NCBI GenBank assembly: GCA_964625465.1 | Contig: CAZVFD010000008.1 | Coordinates: forward strand, 1 to 62,569 | Direction: 5' to 3' | Origin: CAZLFQ01 sp964625465 | GTDB lineage: Bacteria > Pseudomonadota > Alphaproteobacteria > Rickettsiales > Midichloriaceae | DNA length: 62,569 nt | Shown: positions 36,237-45,721 of the stretch, in pieces | Layout of the letters: every line of letters begins with the position of its first letter | Numbering within the stretch: position 1 is the stretch's first letter | Notes under the pieces: generated by a model | Databases searched by the model: none | Told to the model about the DNA's origin: nothing | What the model saw: only the letters and a program-made list of their open reading frames with translations | Made by a program: the position numbers and the translations under genes

Positions 36237-37997
36237 ATGAAAACTGGCAAAACTTATAATCTGCTGCAAATTGCAACTTACTTAAAGCCGTATAAACTTA
36301 TGTTATTTGGGGTAGTAATCTCCCTGATTATAACTTCAGCGGCAGTTTTGTTTATAAGTAAGGGTGTCCAAATTTTTATTGATGAAGGCATATCGGGTAA
36401 TAACTCTGCAATGCTAGATCAGTCGTTATTCTTTTTATTTGGTATTATAATTGTTTTAGCATCCTTTACATTTTTGAGATTTTTTCTAATAACTTGGACT
36501 GGGGAAAAAGTTATTGCTGATTTGCGTAAGGATATTTATCACCAAATTTTGCGCCTATCGCCTGGATATTATGAAAAAAATAGTGCAGGAGAGGTGCTGG
36601 CTTATATTATCGCCGACACATCATTACTGCTTACAGTAATAGGCAGTAGTTTATCAGTGGCATTACGAAACGCAGTATTATTAATTGGCGGGATTGCTAT
36701 GTTAGTATTTACTAGCAAAAAACTTACTTTAATGATTATCGTGCTAATACCAGTTGTAGTTTCTCCAATTATGTTATTGGGCAGAAAACTTAGGAAATTA
36801 TCTAAAGAATCTCAAGATAAAGTAGGTGAATTATCTGCAATTTCAGAGCAAACCATAAATTCATTAAAAACTATTCAGGCCTTCGTACGTGAGTCAAGTG
36901 AGATCGATAATTTTGCTAATAAATTAAAAGAACAAATGGCTCTCACTTTAAAAAGAATATCTTTACGTGGTGGCGTAACAATGACTGTTATCACACTAGT
37001 CTTTGGAGGAGTAGGGTTTATACTTTGGATTGGAGGACATCAGGTTTTAGATGGTAATATTACTGCTGGTGAGCTTACGGCATTCATATATATATCAATT
37101 GTTTGCGCTGGAGCTGTTGCAGCTCTTTCAGAAGTATATAGTGAGCTTGAGAAAGCTGCTGGCGCAACAGAAAGGATATTTGAATTTCTTTCCGTAAAAC
37201 CTACTATCTATGATAGCTTAGATTCAGTTAATTTGTCTGAATCTTTTTCAGGTAAGATTTCATTTGAAAACGTCACTTTCTTCTACGAGGCGAACCCAAC
37301 TAAAGCTTCTCTTAAGAAAATATCTTTTGATATAGAGCCTGGAAAAATTACAGCGCTTGTTGGCAAATCTGGCGCAGGAAAAAGCACAATATTTATGTTG
37401 CTTGAAAGATTTTATGATATTCAGGATGGCCGTATATTATTTGATGATTTGGATATCCAAAAGATCAAATTGGCCAGTCTTCGTAGCCAGTTTGCATATG
37501 TATCTCAAGATACGGTTATTTTTTCAGGAACTGCTTATGAGAATATCTTGTACGGCAAACCAACGGCCACACGCGAAGAAGTTACACAGGCTGCTATCGC
37601 TGCAAATGCTTTAGAATTTATTGAAAAATTGCCTGAAGGATTTGACACATTTTTGGGCGAAAAAGGCGTTAGGTTGTCTGGTGGACAAAAACAAAGAATT
37701 GCAATTGCACGGGCGATTTTAAATGATGCAAAAATTTTATTATTAGATGAAGCTACTTCAAACTTAGATTCAGAGAATGAGCAATTAGTGCAAAAAGCTC
37801 TAGCTAATTTGATGAAAGGCCGTACGACGGTAGTTATTGCGCATAGACTATCTACAGTAATTAATGCTGATAAAATTATAGTTTTAGATAAAGGTAAAAT
37901 TGTAGAGTCAGGCACACATAATGAGCTGATTAAAAAAGAAGGAACATACCAATCACTAGCCAGACTTCAGTTTGATATGAGCAATACTGCGAGTTAA
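36237..37997 (+). CDS. MsbA-like ABC exporter (fused membrane and ATPase domain)
   Basis: A 586-residue half-transporter. Six membrane helices in the first 300 residues are followed by an ATPase domain with Walker A GKSGAGKSTIFMLL, signature LSGGQKQRIAIARA, Walker B ILLLDEATSNLDSE and the histidine switch IAHRLSTV. Such a protein would dimerise. Its place right after kdsA makes lipid A-core flipping from the inner to the outer leaflet the most likely job, but substrate cannot be read from the sequence, so no symbol is given. Confidence 0.85.
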   Translation: MKTGKTYNLLQIATYLKPYKLMLFGVVISLIITSAAVLFISKGVQIFIDEGISGNNSAMLDQSLFFLFGIIIVLASFTFLRFFLITWTGEKVIADLRKDIYHQILRLSPGYYEKNSAGEVLAYIIADTSLLLTVIGSSLSVALRNAVLLIGGIAMLVFTSKKLTLMIIVLIPVVVSPIMLLGRKLRKLSKESQDKVGELSAISEQTINSLKTIQAFVRESSEIDNFANKLKEQMALTLKRISLRGGVTMTVITLVFGGVGFILWIGGHQVLDGNITAGELTAFIYISIVCAGAVAALSEVYSELEKAAGATERIFEFLSVKPTIYDSLDSVNLSESFSGKISFENVTFFYEANPTKASLKKISFDIEPGKITALVGKSGAGKSTIFMLLERFYDIQDGRILFDDLDIQKIKLASLRSQFAYVSQDTVIFSGTAYENILYGKPTATREEVTQAAIAANALEFIEKLPEGFDTFLGEKGVRLSGGQKQRIAIARAILNDAKILLLDEATSNLDSENEQLVQKALANLMKGRTTVVIAHRLSTVINADKIIVLDKGKIVESGTHNELIKKEGTYQSLARLQFDMSNTAS

Positions 37998-38626
37998 CTC
38001 TTGCAATAGACTGATATACCAAGTTCATAAATTATCAGTGCAGAACCAGTAATCATAATTCTTGCTTTTGGTGTTTTCAGAGCGTTGCAAGCACTTTCTG
38101 ATTTTCCATACTCTAACACATAATCTTCCATATCATATTGGAGGCCAGACGAAGAGATTTTAGCATATGGGGCAGAAATTAAGGAAAATCTATTACCAAT
38201 ATCTCCGTGCACATCTATTGTGCAATTTTCAACACATTGCATTACTTCCTTTTCGTTGAATATCTTGATGTTGATTTTAGGAGAATAGTATTTTTTAAGG
38301 ATGCGAGTGTTATAGAGCGTATGATCTAGTCGCCCACCAATAGAATTATAGATATTTATTGATGTTGCACTATGCTCTAAACAGTATTTTATGCCTTTAT
38401 CTAAATCTGTAGAATTTTGGTCTTCTAACTTTTCTATTACCACATCTTTTTGTGCAAAAAAATCCACAGTTGATTTTGTAACTTTATCAAAGTCACCAAT
38501 AATTACCGCAGGAATGATATTCTTTGATCTTAAAAACTCCGCAGCGCCATCTAGAGCAACAATATTGGTTTTCACTTGAGGTATAAAATTTGGTAAAGCA
38601 TCTGCGATAATATTAAATTCACCCAT
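37994..38626 (-). CDS. Thiamine pyrophosphokinase
   Basis: A 210-residue enzyme that makes thiamine diphosphate from thiamine and ATP. The motifs VALDGAAEFL, VIIGDFDKV, the nucleotide segment DQNSTDLDKGIKY and the substrate motif SIGGRLDHTLYN fit the thiN/TPK family. It indicates that thiamine is taken up and phosphorylated rather than made from HMP and thiazole phosphates. It converges on the ABC exporter with a 4-bp overlap and overlaps phaC by 8 bp on its own strand. Confidence 0.9.
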   Translation of the reverse strand: MGEFNIIADALPNFIPQVKTNIVALDGAAEFLRSKNIIPAVIIGDFDKVTKSTVDFFAQKDVVIEKLEDQNSTDLDKGIKYCLEHSATSINIYNSIGGRLDHTLYNTRILKKYYSPKINIKIFNEKEVMQCVENCTIDVHGDIGNRFSLISAPYAKISSSGLQYDMEDYVLEYGKSESACNALKTPKARIMITGSALIIYELGISVYCKS

Positions 38627-39614
38627 TTGTAATCCACTTACTAATATGTTCTGCCAATTTATATTTTGGGTTTATTATAGCACCAATATGTCCAGAATCA
38701 ATTTGCAGCAAATTTACTTTTTTACATTGTTCAGCGAAGGACAGGGCTGAGGGTAGGGGCACGATTTTATCTTTTTTAAATACCACACTCTTAATTGGGA
38801 TATCAATTTGTGATGGAGTGATTAGGGTATTATTAATATACCACCTGTTGTTAATTAGCTTATTATGACCAAGAATTTCATCAAAGCACTCTAGAAAAAC
38901 TGGTTGTGTCATTGTTACGCCATCATTCACCCAATTTTCAATTTGCACAAATTCTTCTGAATCAAAATTCCCTGAAGCATAATTTAGAAATTTTCTATTA
39001 ATATCAAATGGATTGTGTAAATAGNNNNNNNNNNGCTGTTGAATTAAAGAAGATGAAACTAAATTTGGATTACTCTTTATTGTCTCAATCAACGCATTAG
39101 GTAATTTACTCCAATATTGGAAATCCCAAGGACTTGCAATTGTGATAAATTTAGATAAATATTCAGGTCTTAAGCAGGCTAGGGCAGTCGCAATAAAACC
39201 TCCCATGCAATAGCCAATCAGGTTAATTTTTCCATGAATTTTGTAAAGATAATCAATGTTAGGTATTAGCACTTCGTTGACGTAGTTTTCAAGAGAGAAA
39301 TGTTTTTCATTTTCAGTAGGTGCACCCCAATCCAGTAAATATGAATTCAAGCCAAGTGATTGTAAACTTCCCATAAAACTTTTAGAACTATTGAGATCTA
39401 ATATATGTGGCTTATTAATTAGTGACGGCACAACTAAAATACATTCACCACTAGCTGGATACTGAATAAGCTTTGATGAACTGATTTGATACACAACATT
39501 ACCTGAAAATTCAGACTTTTCTAAGGCGAATGAGTGGTACTTGTTTATTCCAAAGTGTAGCTGCTCAACTTCTTTTTTCGCTTGTTGTGCTAGCTGCTGC
39601 AATAGATTTCTCAA
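38619..39614 (-). CDS. phaC: Polyhydroxyalkanoate synthase subunit PhaC (with assembly gap)
   Basis: An alpha/beta-hydrolase that polymerises hydroxyacyl-CoA. The lipase-like box with catalytic cysteine is LIGYCMGGFIATA; LLDWGAPTENEKHFSLENYV precedes it. The short length suggests the class III type that needs a PhaE partner. The frame is open back to 39734, but that would overlap the phaE-like gene by 170 bp; TTG at 39612-39614 (LRNLLQQLAQQ) gives a better start. The gap at 39025-39034 lies between SLIQQ and YLHNPFD where some residues seem missing. The gene overlaps the thiamine pyrophosphokinase gene by 8 bp. Confidence 0.86.
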   Translation of the reverse strand: MRNLLQQLAQQAKKEVEQLHFGINKYHSFALEKSEFSGNVVYQISSSKLIQYPASGECILVVPSLINKPHILDLNSSKSFMGSLQSLGLNSYLLDWGAPTENEKHFSLENYVNEVLIPNIDYLYKIHGKINLIGYCMGGFIATALACLRPEYLSKFITIASPWDFQYWSKLPNALIETIKSNPNLVSSSLIQQXXXXYLHNPFDINRKFLNYASGNFDSEEFVQIENWVNDGVTMTQPVFLECFDEILGHNKLINNRWYINNTLITPSQIDIPIKSVVFKKDKIVPLPSALSFAEQCKKVNLLQIDSGHIGAIINPKYKLAEHISKWITNG

Positions 39615-39867
39615 TGATGGTGAGTCTTGCTTCCATAGCTTCAAGGCGGTCTGTAATGTAAGCGAGCTTAGCATGGACATCATCAATAGCTGAGTTGTCG
39701 CTACTTTGGCTGGATTTGTAGTTTTCATTAGCACCTTTAAATAAATCTTGGAACTTTGAATATTGCTCTACCATAAGCTCAGAAATTCTAGCATCCTTCA
39801 TAGAATTTTGTAGGTGATCTTGCCATGCTTTAAGCATCTCTGCAGCTAAATTGTTTTGTTCAGACAT
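39565..39867 (-). CDS. PhaE-like / phasin-like small protein
   Basis: A 100-residue acidic helical protein upstream of and overlapping phaC. The end has a heptad pattern (LAYITDRLEAMEARLTIIEKS) that resembles the C-terminus of class III PhaE and phasin-type proteins, and the N-terminus (LAAEMLKAWQDHLQNSM) also fits a granule-associated protein. It would activate PhaC or coat polyester granules. The similarity is by pattern and place only. Its TGA lies within the phaC frame. Confidence 0.6.
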   Translation of the reverse strand: MSEQNNLAAEMLKAWQDHLQNSMKDARISELMVEQYSKFQDLFKGANENYKSSQSSDNSAIDDVHAKLAYITDRLEAMEARLTIIEKSIAAASTTSEKRS

Positions 39868-39928
39868 AAAAACTTTCTATAATTTTGAGATGAAAATAAC
39901 TGATATTTAATCTGTTTGCAAATCAGAT

Positions 39929-40696
39929 TTACCCCCCCCTAATAAAGTTCTGTCCGAATTTTTGCTGCTCAATTTTTTCAATTGCATTCGCTTTTTGAAG
40001 AATTTTAATAAGTCTCGCTGGATGAACCTTGCTTAGATCTTCGAATTCATTGAATGGTATCTTGATTAATTCACCAGTTTTAATCTTAAAATCAGGCGTT
40101 TTCTCTTGAATCTTAGTAACAAGTTGTTGCTCAAGCTCAACTAATGCAAGTAGTGTCATTTTTGCTGTAAATTCTGAACATATTATGTTCTTCGAATTAC
40201 CTTTTTTATCTTTTCCGACCAAATGCTCTGCGATATCCTTTTTATTTTCTAGAGCCTTTTCTGCCCATTTTCTGTTTGATTTTAAGCCTTTGTGTCCGAA
40301 TGGTATAAAGTCAGCTACTCCAGCCATCTTTTGTTTATTGGTCTCATTTTCTAACGTTTTGTTTTGAAAGTTTTCTATTTTGTGCAAGTCCTGAGTAATG
40401 TTTTTATACATACTCTGAAGGTGATTTCTTAATTCGCCATCTGTAATGCCTAAAGATTCCAATAGTTGCTTTCTAAATTTAGGACTGATCAAATTATCAG
40501 GCAGAACCCTAAATGTTTCTTGATACATTACGTAGTTATATTTTGACTGATCTTCAAGTTTATAAGTTGCCCATACATGAGAAATTTTAGCCTTAGCTGC
40601 GTCATTAGATGCGACAACTATTGCTGCATGAGAATAAGGAGTAATCCATTCTTTAATTCTAGATTTTAAGCCTTTGTTTACAGTGCTGCAGAGCAT
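39929..40696 (-). pseudogene. C-terminal part of a frameshift-split papain-like protein
   Basis: A 255-codon frame that continues the protein of 40678-42756 in another frame. It holds the histidine motif TPYSHAAIVV (His23) and, 150 residues later, the cysteine motif NIICSEFTAK (Cys173). This H-then-C order is that of permuted NlpC/P60 (YiiX-type) papain-fold enzymes. The matching G-D motif (SGDIIMD) is at the end of the upstream frame, so the domain is cut by the frameshift. The C-terminus ends next to a run of eight G. Either a true pseudogene, a sequencing error, or a frame-switching gene. Confidence 0.65.
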
Positions 40697-42756
40697 ATAA
40701 ATTTAGAGTTTGTATCCATAATAATATCGCCTGATTCGACACTCGGACTAACTGTATTATTTATTTTGGAGTTTAGCTCAGAATAGAATTTGCCTGCATT
40801 ATCAATCCTTAACATGAGTTCTTGCATATTTTTTAAATCAAATTCTGCATTGCATCTTTTAAGAAATAAATAAACTTTAGATTCACTTAAGCCTTGGAAT
40901 TTAGTAATCTTCCCCAAATCGGTTAAGGTAATTTTTTCTTCGTCTGTTAGGGCGATATTTTGCTTAATATTTTGTAATTGAACTATTATAGCTTCGCTTA
41001 ATTTTATAGCAGGACTGTTAATAAGGTATCTCAGTATATTTTTATCTTCCTCAGTAATTCCAAAACCCGTTGTTTCAAGCAGCTCTTTTAGGGCAGCTTT
41101 GTCTTCATCAGTAAGTTTTAAATTGTCTGATTCTAGTAGTTTCTCTAATTCTTTTCTTTCAGCTTTAGGCAAGTCGCCGTTAGAAATGATCCTGTTTAAC
41201 AAATCTTTCTCCTTGGGCTCAAGAGTATCATCGCTAAGAATATTCGTGACTACTTGTTTATCAATTAGTAACTTGTTCAAAATCTCTTCTACTGCATGCA
41301 GCTTGTTGACGTTTTCTATTTTTGCTAATAATTTTTCATTGCCAGCAGATTTAAAAGTGAATTTATGTATGTCTTCTATTGCCACTTTGTTGTATAACAC
41401 AAAATCATCTTTAGATTTAAGAACTTTGCCAAGACGTTTGTTAAACTCTTTGTTACCTTCTGCATAAGAAACGAAATCTGCTAAAAACTTTGCATTTGAT
41501 TCGGTCAACTCAAAACTAGAAGACTCATTCATTAGCTTTGTTAATAGACTGAAAGCTCTTTTTTCGTAGTTACTTAGAGTATTTTTGCCATAGACTTTGT
41601 TTTTTGGATTGCTAGAAATGTCCCAATTTATTGTGGCTTCTAACATTTTGAGTTGAATTTTGCACTTTTCAAGATCTTCTACACTCATATGAAGTGGTGA
41701 AATCCCAAACAATTCTTGATGTTTTTTGTGCATCATAATTACAGCTTGTAAGCTGTCTTCTACAAGTTTACGTCTGCTAGGATCATTGATGTATTTCTCA
41801 ATCTGAGTTTGTAAATTTGCTATATGCAAATCTAATGCATTTTTCAGACCTTCAGGGTGGCGCTTGCTTGCTTCGTCAAGCACACTCAGTGCTTTAGCAT
41901 CAATTAAATGTAGAGGAATAAGACCGGCAAAAAATGCTATTATAGAACTTATATCTACTTCGCTCTTAGTTGCTCCATTTATTAAGGCATCATTTCTTTT
42001 TTGAAATAGCTCATCTACTCTTTCTTGTGACATGCCTAGTTTCTTCTTGGCCTTTAAAAGTAATCTTTCATAAATTGCTAAATTAACGTCACTTCTATTG
42101 ACTACTAAATTACCATTATAATTAACTAATTTTTGATCTTTTCTGAGCTCAACTTCAACGTCCTCAATCAAAGAATTTAAAGTGTCTTTCGAGTCTTTAT
42201 TTAATTTTGAAATTATACGATTAAACAACTCAGGGTCACGTCTCATTTTCATTTTAGTGAAAAAATTCAGAGTCTCTTTAGAATCAGTTTCTTTCGTGAG
42301 TTTAGAGAGTGATTCTATTTGGATGGCTTGATCTAATCTATTGTATAAGTCTCTCTGCTTTCTTTTGTTGGAGTAATGCTCATGTTTGGCTTTAATTGCT
42401 TCTATATTTTTTGTTTGTTCTTGAGATAATTTTGAAAGATCAACATCTGCTTTGCCTTTTAAAACTCCAGATACAGCCTGTATAAAAACTTTTTGGTCAG
42501 GTGAGAGTTGATTATACACCTGCTTTCTTTCTACATTCTCAAAGTCATGCAATAATGTCAGCGCAGTTTGGTAGGCATTGCTAAGCTCTTTATCTCCACT
42601 TTTGAGAAAGCTATCTATAGCCAACTCAAAAAGTTCAAACTCAATTTGAGAAGATTCAGTGAGATCAACTTTTGAAAAAAGGTTTTTTAATGCTAAAAAA
42701 TTCAATGATTTTACATGATTCTGAATTCTACTGCCGATGAATATTATCCCTTTCAT
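40678..42756 (-). CDS. Large helical protein, N-terminal part of the split gene
   Basis: A 692-residue helical, highly charged protein of unknown function, probably a multi-domain effector or scaffold. Between residues 510 and 615 it has a short helical repeat (LEPKEKDLL, LPKAERKELEKLL, LTDEDKAALKELL, ITEEDKNILRYL, LTDEEKITL) with a period of about 20. At residues 675-681 it ends in the SGDIIMD motif, then reads FICSAAL and stops. The downstream frame starts within this region and reads LCSTVN, so both frames share an I/L-C-S segment. A 2-base-type shift in tgctctgcagc would join them to a protein of about 940 residues. Confidence 0.6.
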   Translation of the reverse strand: MKGIIFIGSRIQNHVKSLNFLALKNLFSKVDLTESSQIEFELFELAIDSFLKSGDKELSNAYQTALTLLHDFENVERKQVYNQLSPDQKVFIQAVSGVLKGKADVDLSKLSQEQTKNIEAIKAKHEHYSNKRKQRDLYNRLDQAIQIESLSKLTKETDSKETLNFFTKMKMRRDPELFNRIISKLNKDSKDTLNSLIEDVEVELRKDQKLVNYNGNLVVNRSDVNLAIYERLLLKAKKKLGMSQERVDELFQKRNDALINGATKSEVDISSIIAFFAGLIPLHLIDAKALSVLDEASKRHPEGLKNALDLHIANLQTQIEKYINDPSRRKLVEDSLQAVIMMHKKHQELFGISPLHMSVEDLEKCKIQLKMLEATINWDISSNPKNKVYGKNTLSNYEKRAFSLLTKLMNESSSFELTESNAKFLADFVSYAEGNKEFNKRLGKVLKSKDDFVLYNKVAIEDIHKFTFKSAGNEKLLAKIENVNKLHAVEEILNKLLIDKQVVTNILSDDTLEPKEKDLLNRIISNGDLPKAERKELEKLLESDNLKLTDEDKAALKELLETTGFGITEEDKNILRYLINSPAIKLSEAIIVQLQNIKQNIALTDEEKITLTDLGKITKFQGLSESKVYLFLKRCNAEFDLKNMQELMLRIDNAGKFYSELNSKINNTVSPSVESGDIIMDTNSKFICSAAL

Positions 42757-42875
42757 GATAAACCACGCCCTTCACCTTATTATTAAATTGTACGTTTCAT
42801 AGGTTAAAAAATGGTTAACATTAGCTATTTTTAGGTTAGTCTATTGGTGTAAAAAGCATTTTATCAGGTGTTAGT

Positions 42876-43343
42876 TTGGCGAAAGAAGAAGTAATAATTA
42901 TCAAAAAATACCCTAACCGCAGGTTGTATGACACGACCACAAGTAGGTATATTACCATTGATGATCTAGCTGAAATGGTGAAACGTGACCATGATTTTAA
43001 AGTTATTGATGTTAAAACTAATGAAGATTTAACTAGAATTACTCTCACACAGATAGTATTGGATCATGAGATGAAAGGGTATAATTTACTGCCCCTTGAA
43101 CTTATTAGGCAAATTATAAAGTTTTGTGACCATCCGCTAAACAAGTCTTTTACCGATTATTTAACTCATTCGCTTCAACAATATAATGACAACTTTGCTA
43201 ATATGCAGAATTTTATGCAGGGCATGGTTAGTTTCAATCCTAATGACTGGACCAAACAAATCGATGAAATGAACCGTAAAAATGTTGATTTTTTTCACCA
43301 AATGTTTGGCACTGTAACAAATATCAAAAGCAAAAAGAAGTAG
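42876..43343 (+). CDS. phaR: Polyhydroxyalkanoate synthesis regulator PhaR
   Basis: A 155-residue protein. The N-terminal domain IIKKYPNRRLYDTTTSRYIT is the diagnostic PhaR/PHB_acc DNA-binding segment; a second region (LTRITLTQIVLDHEMKG) is also conserved. PhaR represses phasin and its own genes until polymer forms. TTG at 42876 is the start, giving M-A-K-E-E. It is divergent from the pair of hypothetical genes that separate it from phaC. Confidence 0.92.
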   Translation: MAKEEVIIIKKYPNRRLYDTTTSRYITIDDLAEMVKRDHDFKVIDVKTNEDLTRITLTQIVLDHEMKGYNLLPLELIRQIIKFCDHPLNKSFTDYLTHSLQQYNDNFANMQNFMQGMVSFNPNDWTKQIDEMNRKNVDFFHQMFGTVTNIKSKKK

Positions 43344-43346
43344 TTG

Positions 43347-44615
43347 CTATTGCACCTTCATCTCTGGTAGTTGTTGTGTTTGAACATCTGGTATTGGCGC
43401 AGGTGTAATTCCTTCCTGCTCAAGTCCAAGGTGTTTATCTTCTATGTACTTGTCTACACTTTCCTGCAGAGGTTTAGGAGGTGTTACAAGATCTTGAATT
43501 TCTTTTTGGAATTGTTGTATAGGTTTTCCAGATATTTTTATATCCATTGGATTCGTCCCTGTAATTTCAAATTTTAAATCTGTATCATTAGATTTATATT
43601 GCGCAAAGTATTCCTTGATTTTAGCAAAATCTACATTTTTAAACTTCTCTATTTTAGCTTGATTTGTTTGATCTGGTTGGTTTACATAATCTTTTAAATC
43701 TGCTTCTGCAACTTCTAACAGTTTGAGATAGTTTACAATGGTCACAGTGATGCTAATACTAGGTAAGTACATCATCGCTTTACTTCCTGATAAAGTGCCA
43801 AGCATTTGAATTTTGCCAGTATCATTACCGAAATCAAAATCCTTAATGTTGATTTTATAACTTTCTATATCTTCCATCCTTAGTTCACTAATTCTATCTT
43901 TAGCTACTTGCACTTCAAATAATATATCCATGCTGCCGTTATGGGGAGCACTCATAATCTTTTTAAGAGGATCATACATCCTGTTATTTTCATAAGCTAA
44001 CTTGATTTCTAATAATTTAGTGCTGGTTTTTAAATCCGTTATCACTTCAATAAAGCTTTTACCAGCGGTTTGAATCTCTATATTTTGAACGAGATCAATC
44101 ATGCTAAAGCCGCCATCTGAAATTCTCACTGTATGGATTTTTTGTGAAAACACATCAACATCTATTGCATCCGACCTATTAAAAATATTAGATGTTGTTG
44201 AGTCGTATACAATTTTCAATGTAAAGGGCTCATTTGGATATGTAACTTTATATTTCAAACTTACAAATGGGACAGGTATCTCAACATTCAGCTCTTTATC
44301 TGTTTGGATCTCTGCAATACCATTACTAAGGTCATTACTAAATTTAACTGTAGCAGTAGACAGTATTGGTATGTCCATCCCTTTCATGAAAAATTTAACA
44401 CCAGAAAGCTCGCCTTCAATTTTCCAAGCCTTTTTACCTTTATAAGTTAGACTGTCGTATTTAAACTCAATATCTTTTTCTGCTAGTTTTGTTGTTAGCT
44501 TTACAAGTAGATCCGATATCCTATTAGTTTGCTTTTCCCAAAAATAGTAGTTTGCCCCAATAGCAGTCGCAATCAATAAAGTAATAATTGAAAGGAAAAT
44601 CGTAAGTACCCTCAT
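43347..44615 (-). CDS. Membrane-anchored periplasmic protein, DUF2125-like
   Basis: A 422-residue protein with an N-terminal membrane anchor or signal (MRVLTIFLSIITLLIATAIGANYYF) and a beta-rich periplasmic body. The layout (SLTYKGKKAWKIEGELSGVKF, then long beta segments and a helical C-terminus with EVAEADLKDYVNQ) resembles the alphaproteobacterial DUF2125 family; this is a weak match by pattern. The end is Pro/Gln-rich. ATG at 44615 is preferred to the GTG at 44624. The stop is 3 bp from phaR on the other strand. Confidence 0.5.
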   Translation of the reverse strand: MRVLTIFLSIITLLIATAIGANYYFWEKQTNRISDLLVKLTTKLAEKDIEFKYDSLTYKGKKAWKIEGELSGVKFFMKGMDIPILSTATVKFSNDLSNGIAEIQTDKELNVEIPVPFVSLKYKVTYPNEPFTLKIVYDSTTSNIFNRSDAIDVDVFSQKIHTVRISDGGFSMIDLVQNIEIQTAGKSFIEVITDLKTSTKLLEIKLAYENNRMYDPLKKIMSAPHNGSMDILFEVQVAKDRISELRMEDIESYKINIKDFDFGNDTGKIQMLGTLSGSKAMMYLPSISITVTIVNYLKLLEVAEADLKDYVNQPDQTNQAKIEKFKNVDFAKIKEYFAQYKSNDTDLKFEITGTNPMDIKISGKPIQQFQKEIQDLVTPPKPLQESVDKYIEDKHLGLEQEGITPAPIPDVQTQQLPEMKVQ

Positions 44616-44692
44616 GTGAACCACCCTTATGAAACATCTAACTATATAGAGTCTATCTAGAGATAGTTAACAAACGGTTAACAAGCTTTAAA

Positions 44693-45721
44693 TTATAAAA
44701 AATCTTGTTGATTTGAGTTTGCCAATAAATTTGTCCGATTTAAGTGCTTAAAAGCATTGTCAGAAAGCACGCGTCCACGGGGAGTTCGAGCAATAAAACC
44801 TATCTGCATAAGATATGGTTCAATTGTATCTTCGATAGTGTCCCTATCTTCAGACAACCCAGCTGCAATGGTTTCAATGCCAACAGGCCCACCCTTATAG
44901 TTTTCGACTATATAATTTAAATATTTATGGTCAAAAGAATCTAGTCCAAGGCTATCAACACCTAGGCTTTTTAAAGACTCTTGGACGGTTTTCAAGTCTA
45001 TAGAATTGAGCTTTTTGAATTCAGCAAAATCACGAATTCTCTTGAATAGTCTAATTGAAATTCTTGGAGTGCCTCGTGAACACTTAGCTAGTTCATGGCT
45101 GGCATTATCTGATATTGCTATATTAAGAATATTTGCAGTACGTTTGACAACTTGTTGGAGCTCTATAACATCGTAAAAATCAAGTTTTAATGGGATTCCA
45201 AAACGATCTCTTAAAGGATTCGAAAGTAAACCAAGACGAGTAGTAGCGCCAACTAAGGTAAATTTCTGCAAGTTTATTTTAACAGTTCTGGCAGCTGGGC
45301 CTTCCCCAATTATTAAATCTATACAAAAATCCTCCATTGCCGAGTACAAAAGCTCTTCAACAGCTGTATTTAGGCGATGAATCTCATCTATAAACAAAAT
45401 ATCATTAGCTTGTAAGTTTGTTAAAATAGCTGCCAATTCGCCAGTTTTAGTTAGCACTGGGCCAGAAGTTGCTTTAAAGCCAACGCCTAATTCCTTAGAA
45501 ATGATTTGCGATAACGTGGTTTTACCAAGACCTGGGGGGCCATAAAATAAAACATGGTCAAGAGACTCTTTGCGTGATTTCGCTGCATCAATAAAAACTT
45601 TTAAATTTTGCTTCAGTTGCGACTGGCCAATGAAATTAGCTAATTTCTGCGGACGTAAAACTACTTCCTGATTCTCTTCTGTTTGCAGTTCTGGTGTTAT
45701 TAATCTATCTTGAGCGTGCAT
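44693..45721 (-). CDS. ruvB: Holliday junction DNA helicase RuvB
   Basis: A 342-residue AAA+ motor for branch migration. N-terminal LRPQKLANFIGQ, Walker A YGPPGLGKTTLSQII, Walker B ILFIDEIHRLN, sensor LVGATTRLGLLSNPLRDRF and the winged-helix end GFIARTPRGRVLS are all intact. ruvA and ruvC are elsewhere. The start overlaps the lolD stop by one base, so it is translated from the rpmG-lolD-ruvB message. Confidence 0.97.
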   Translation of the reverse strand: MHAQDRLITPELQTEENQEVVLRPQKLANFIGQSQLKQNLKVFIDAAKSRKESLDHVLFYGPPGLGKTTLSQIISKELGVGFKATSGPVLTKTGELAAILTNLQANDILFIDEIHRLNTAVEELLYSAMEDFCIDLIIGEGPAARTVKINLQKFTLVGATTRLGLLSNPLRDRFGIPLKLDFYDVIELQQVVKRTANILNIAISDNASHELAKCSRGTPRISIRLFKRIRDFAEFKKLNSIDLKTVQESLKSLGVDSLGLDSFDHKYLNYIVENYKGGPVGIETIAAGLSEDRDTIEDTIEPYLMQIGFIARTPRGRVLSDNAFKHLNRTNLLANSNQQDFL

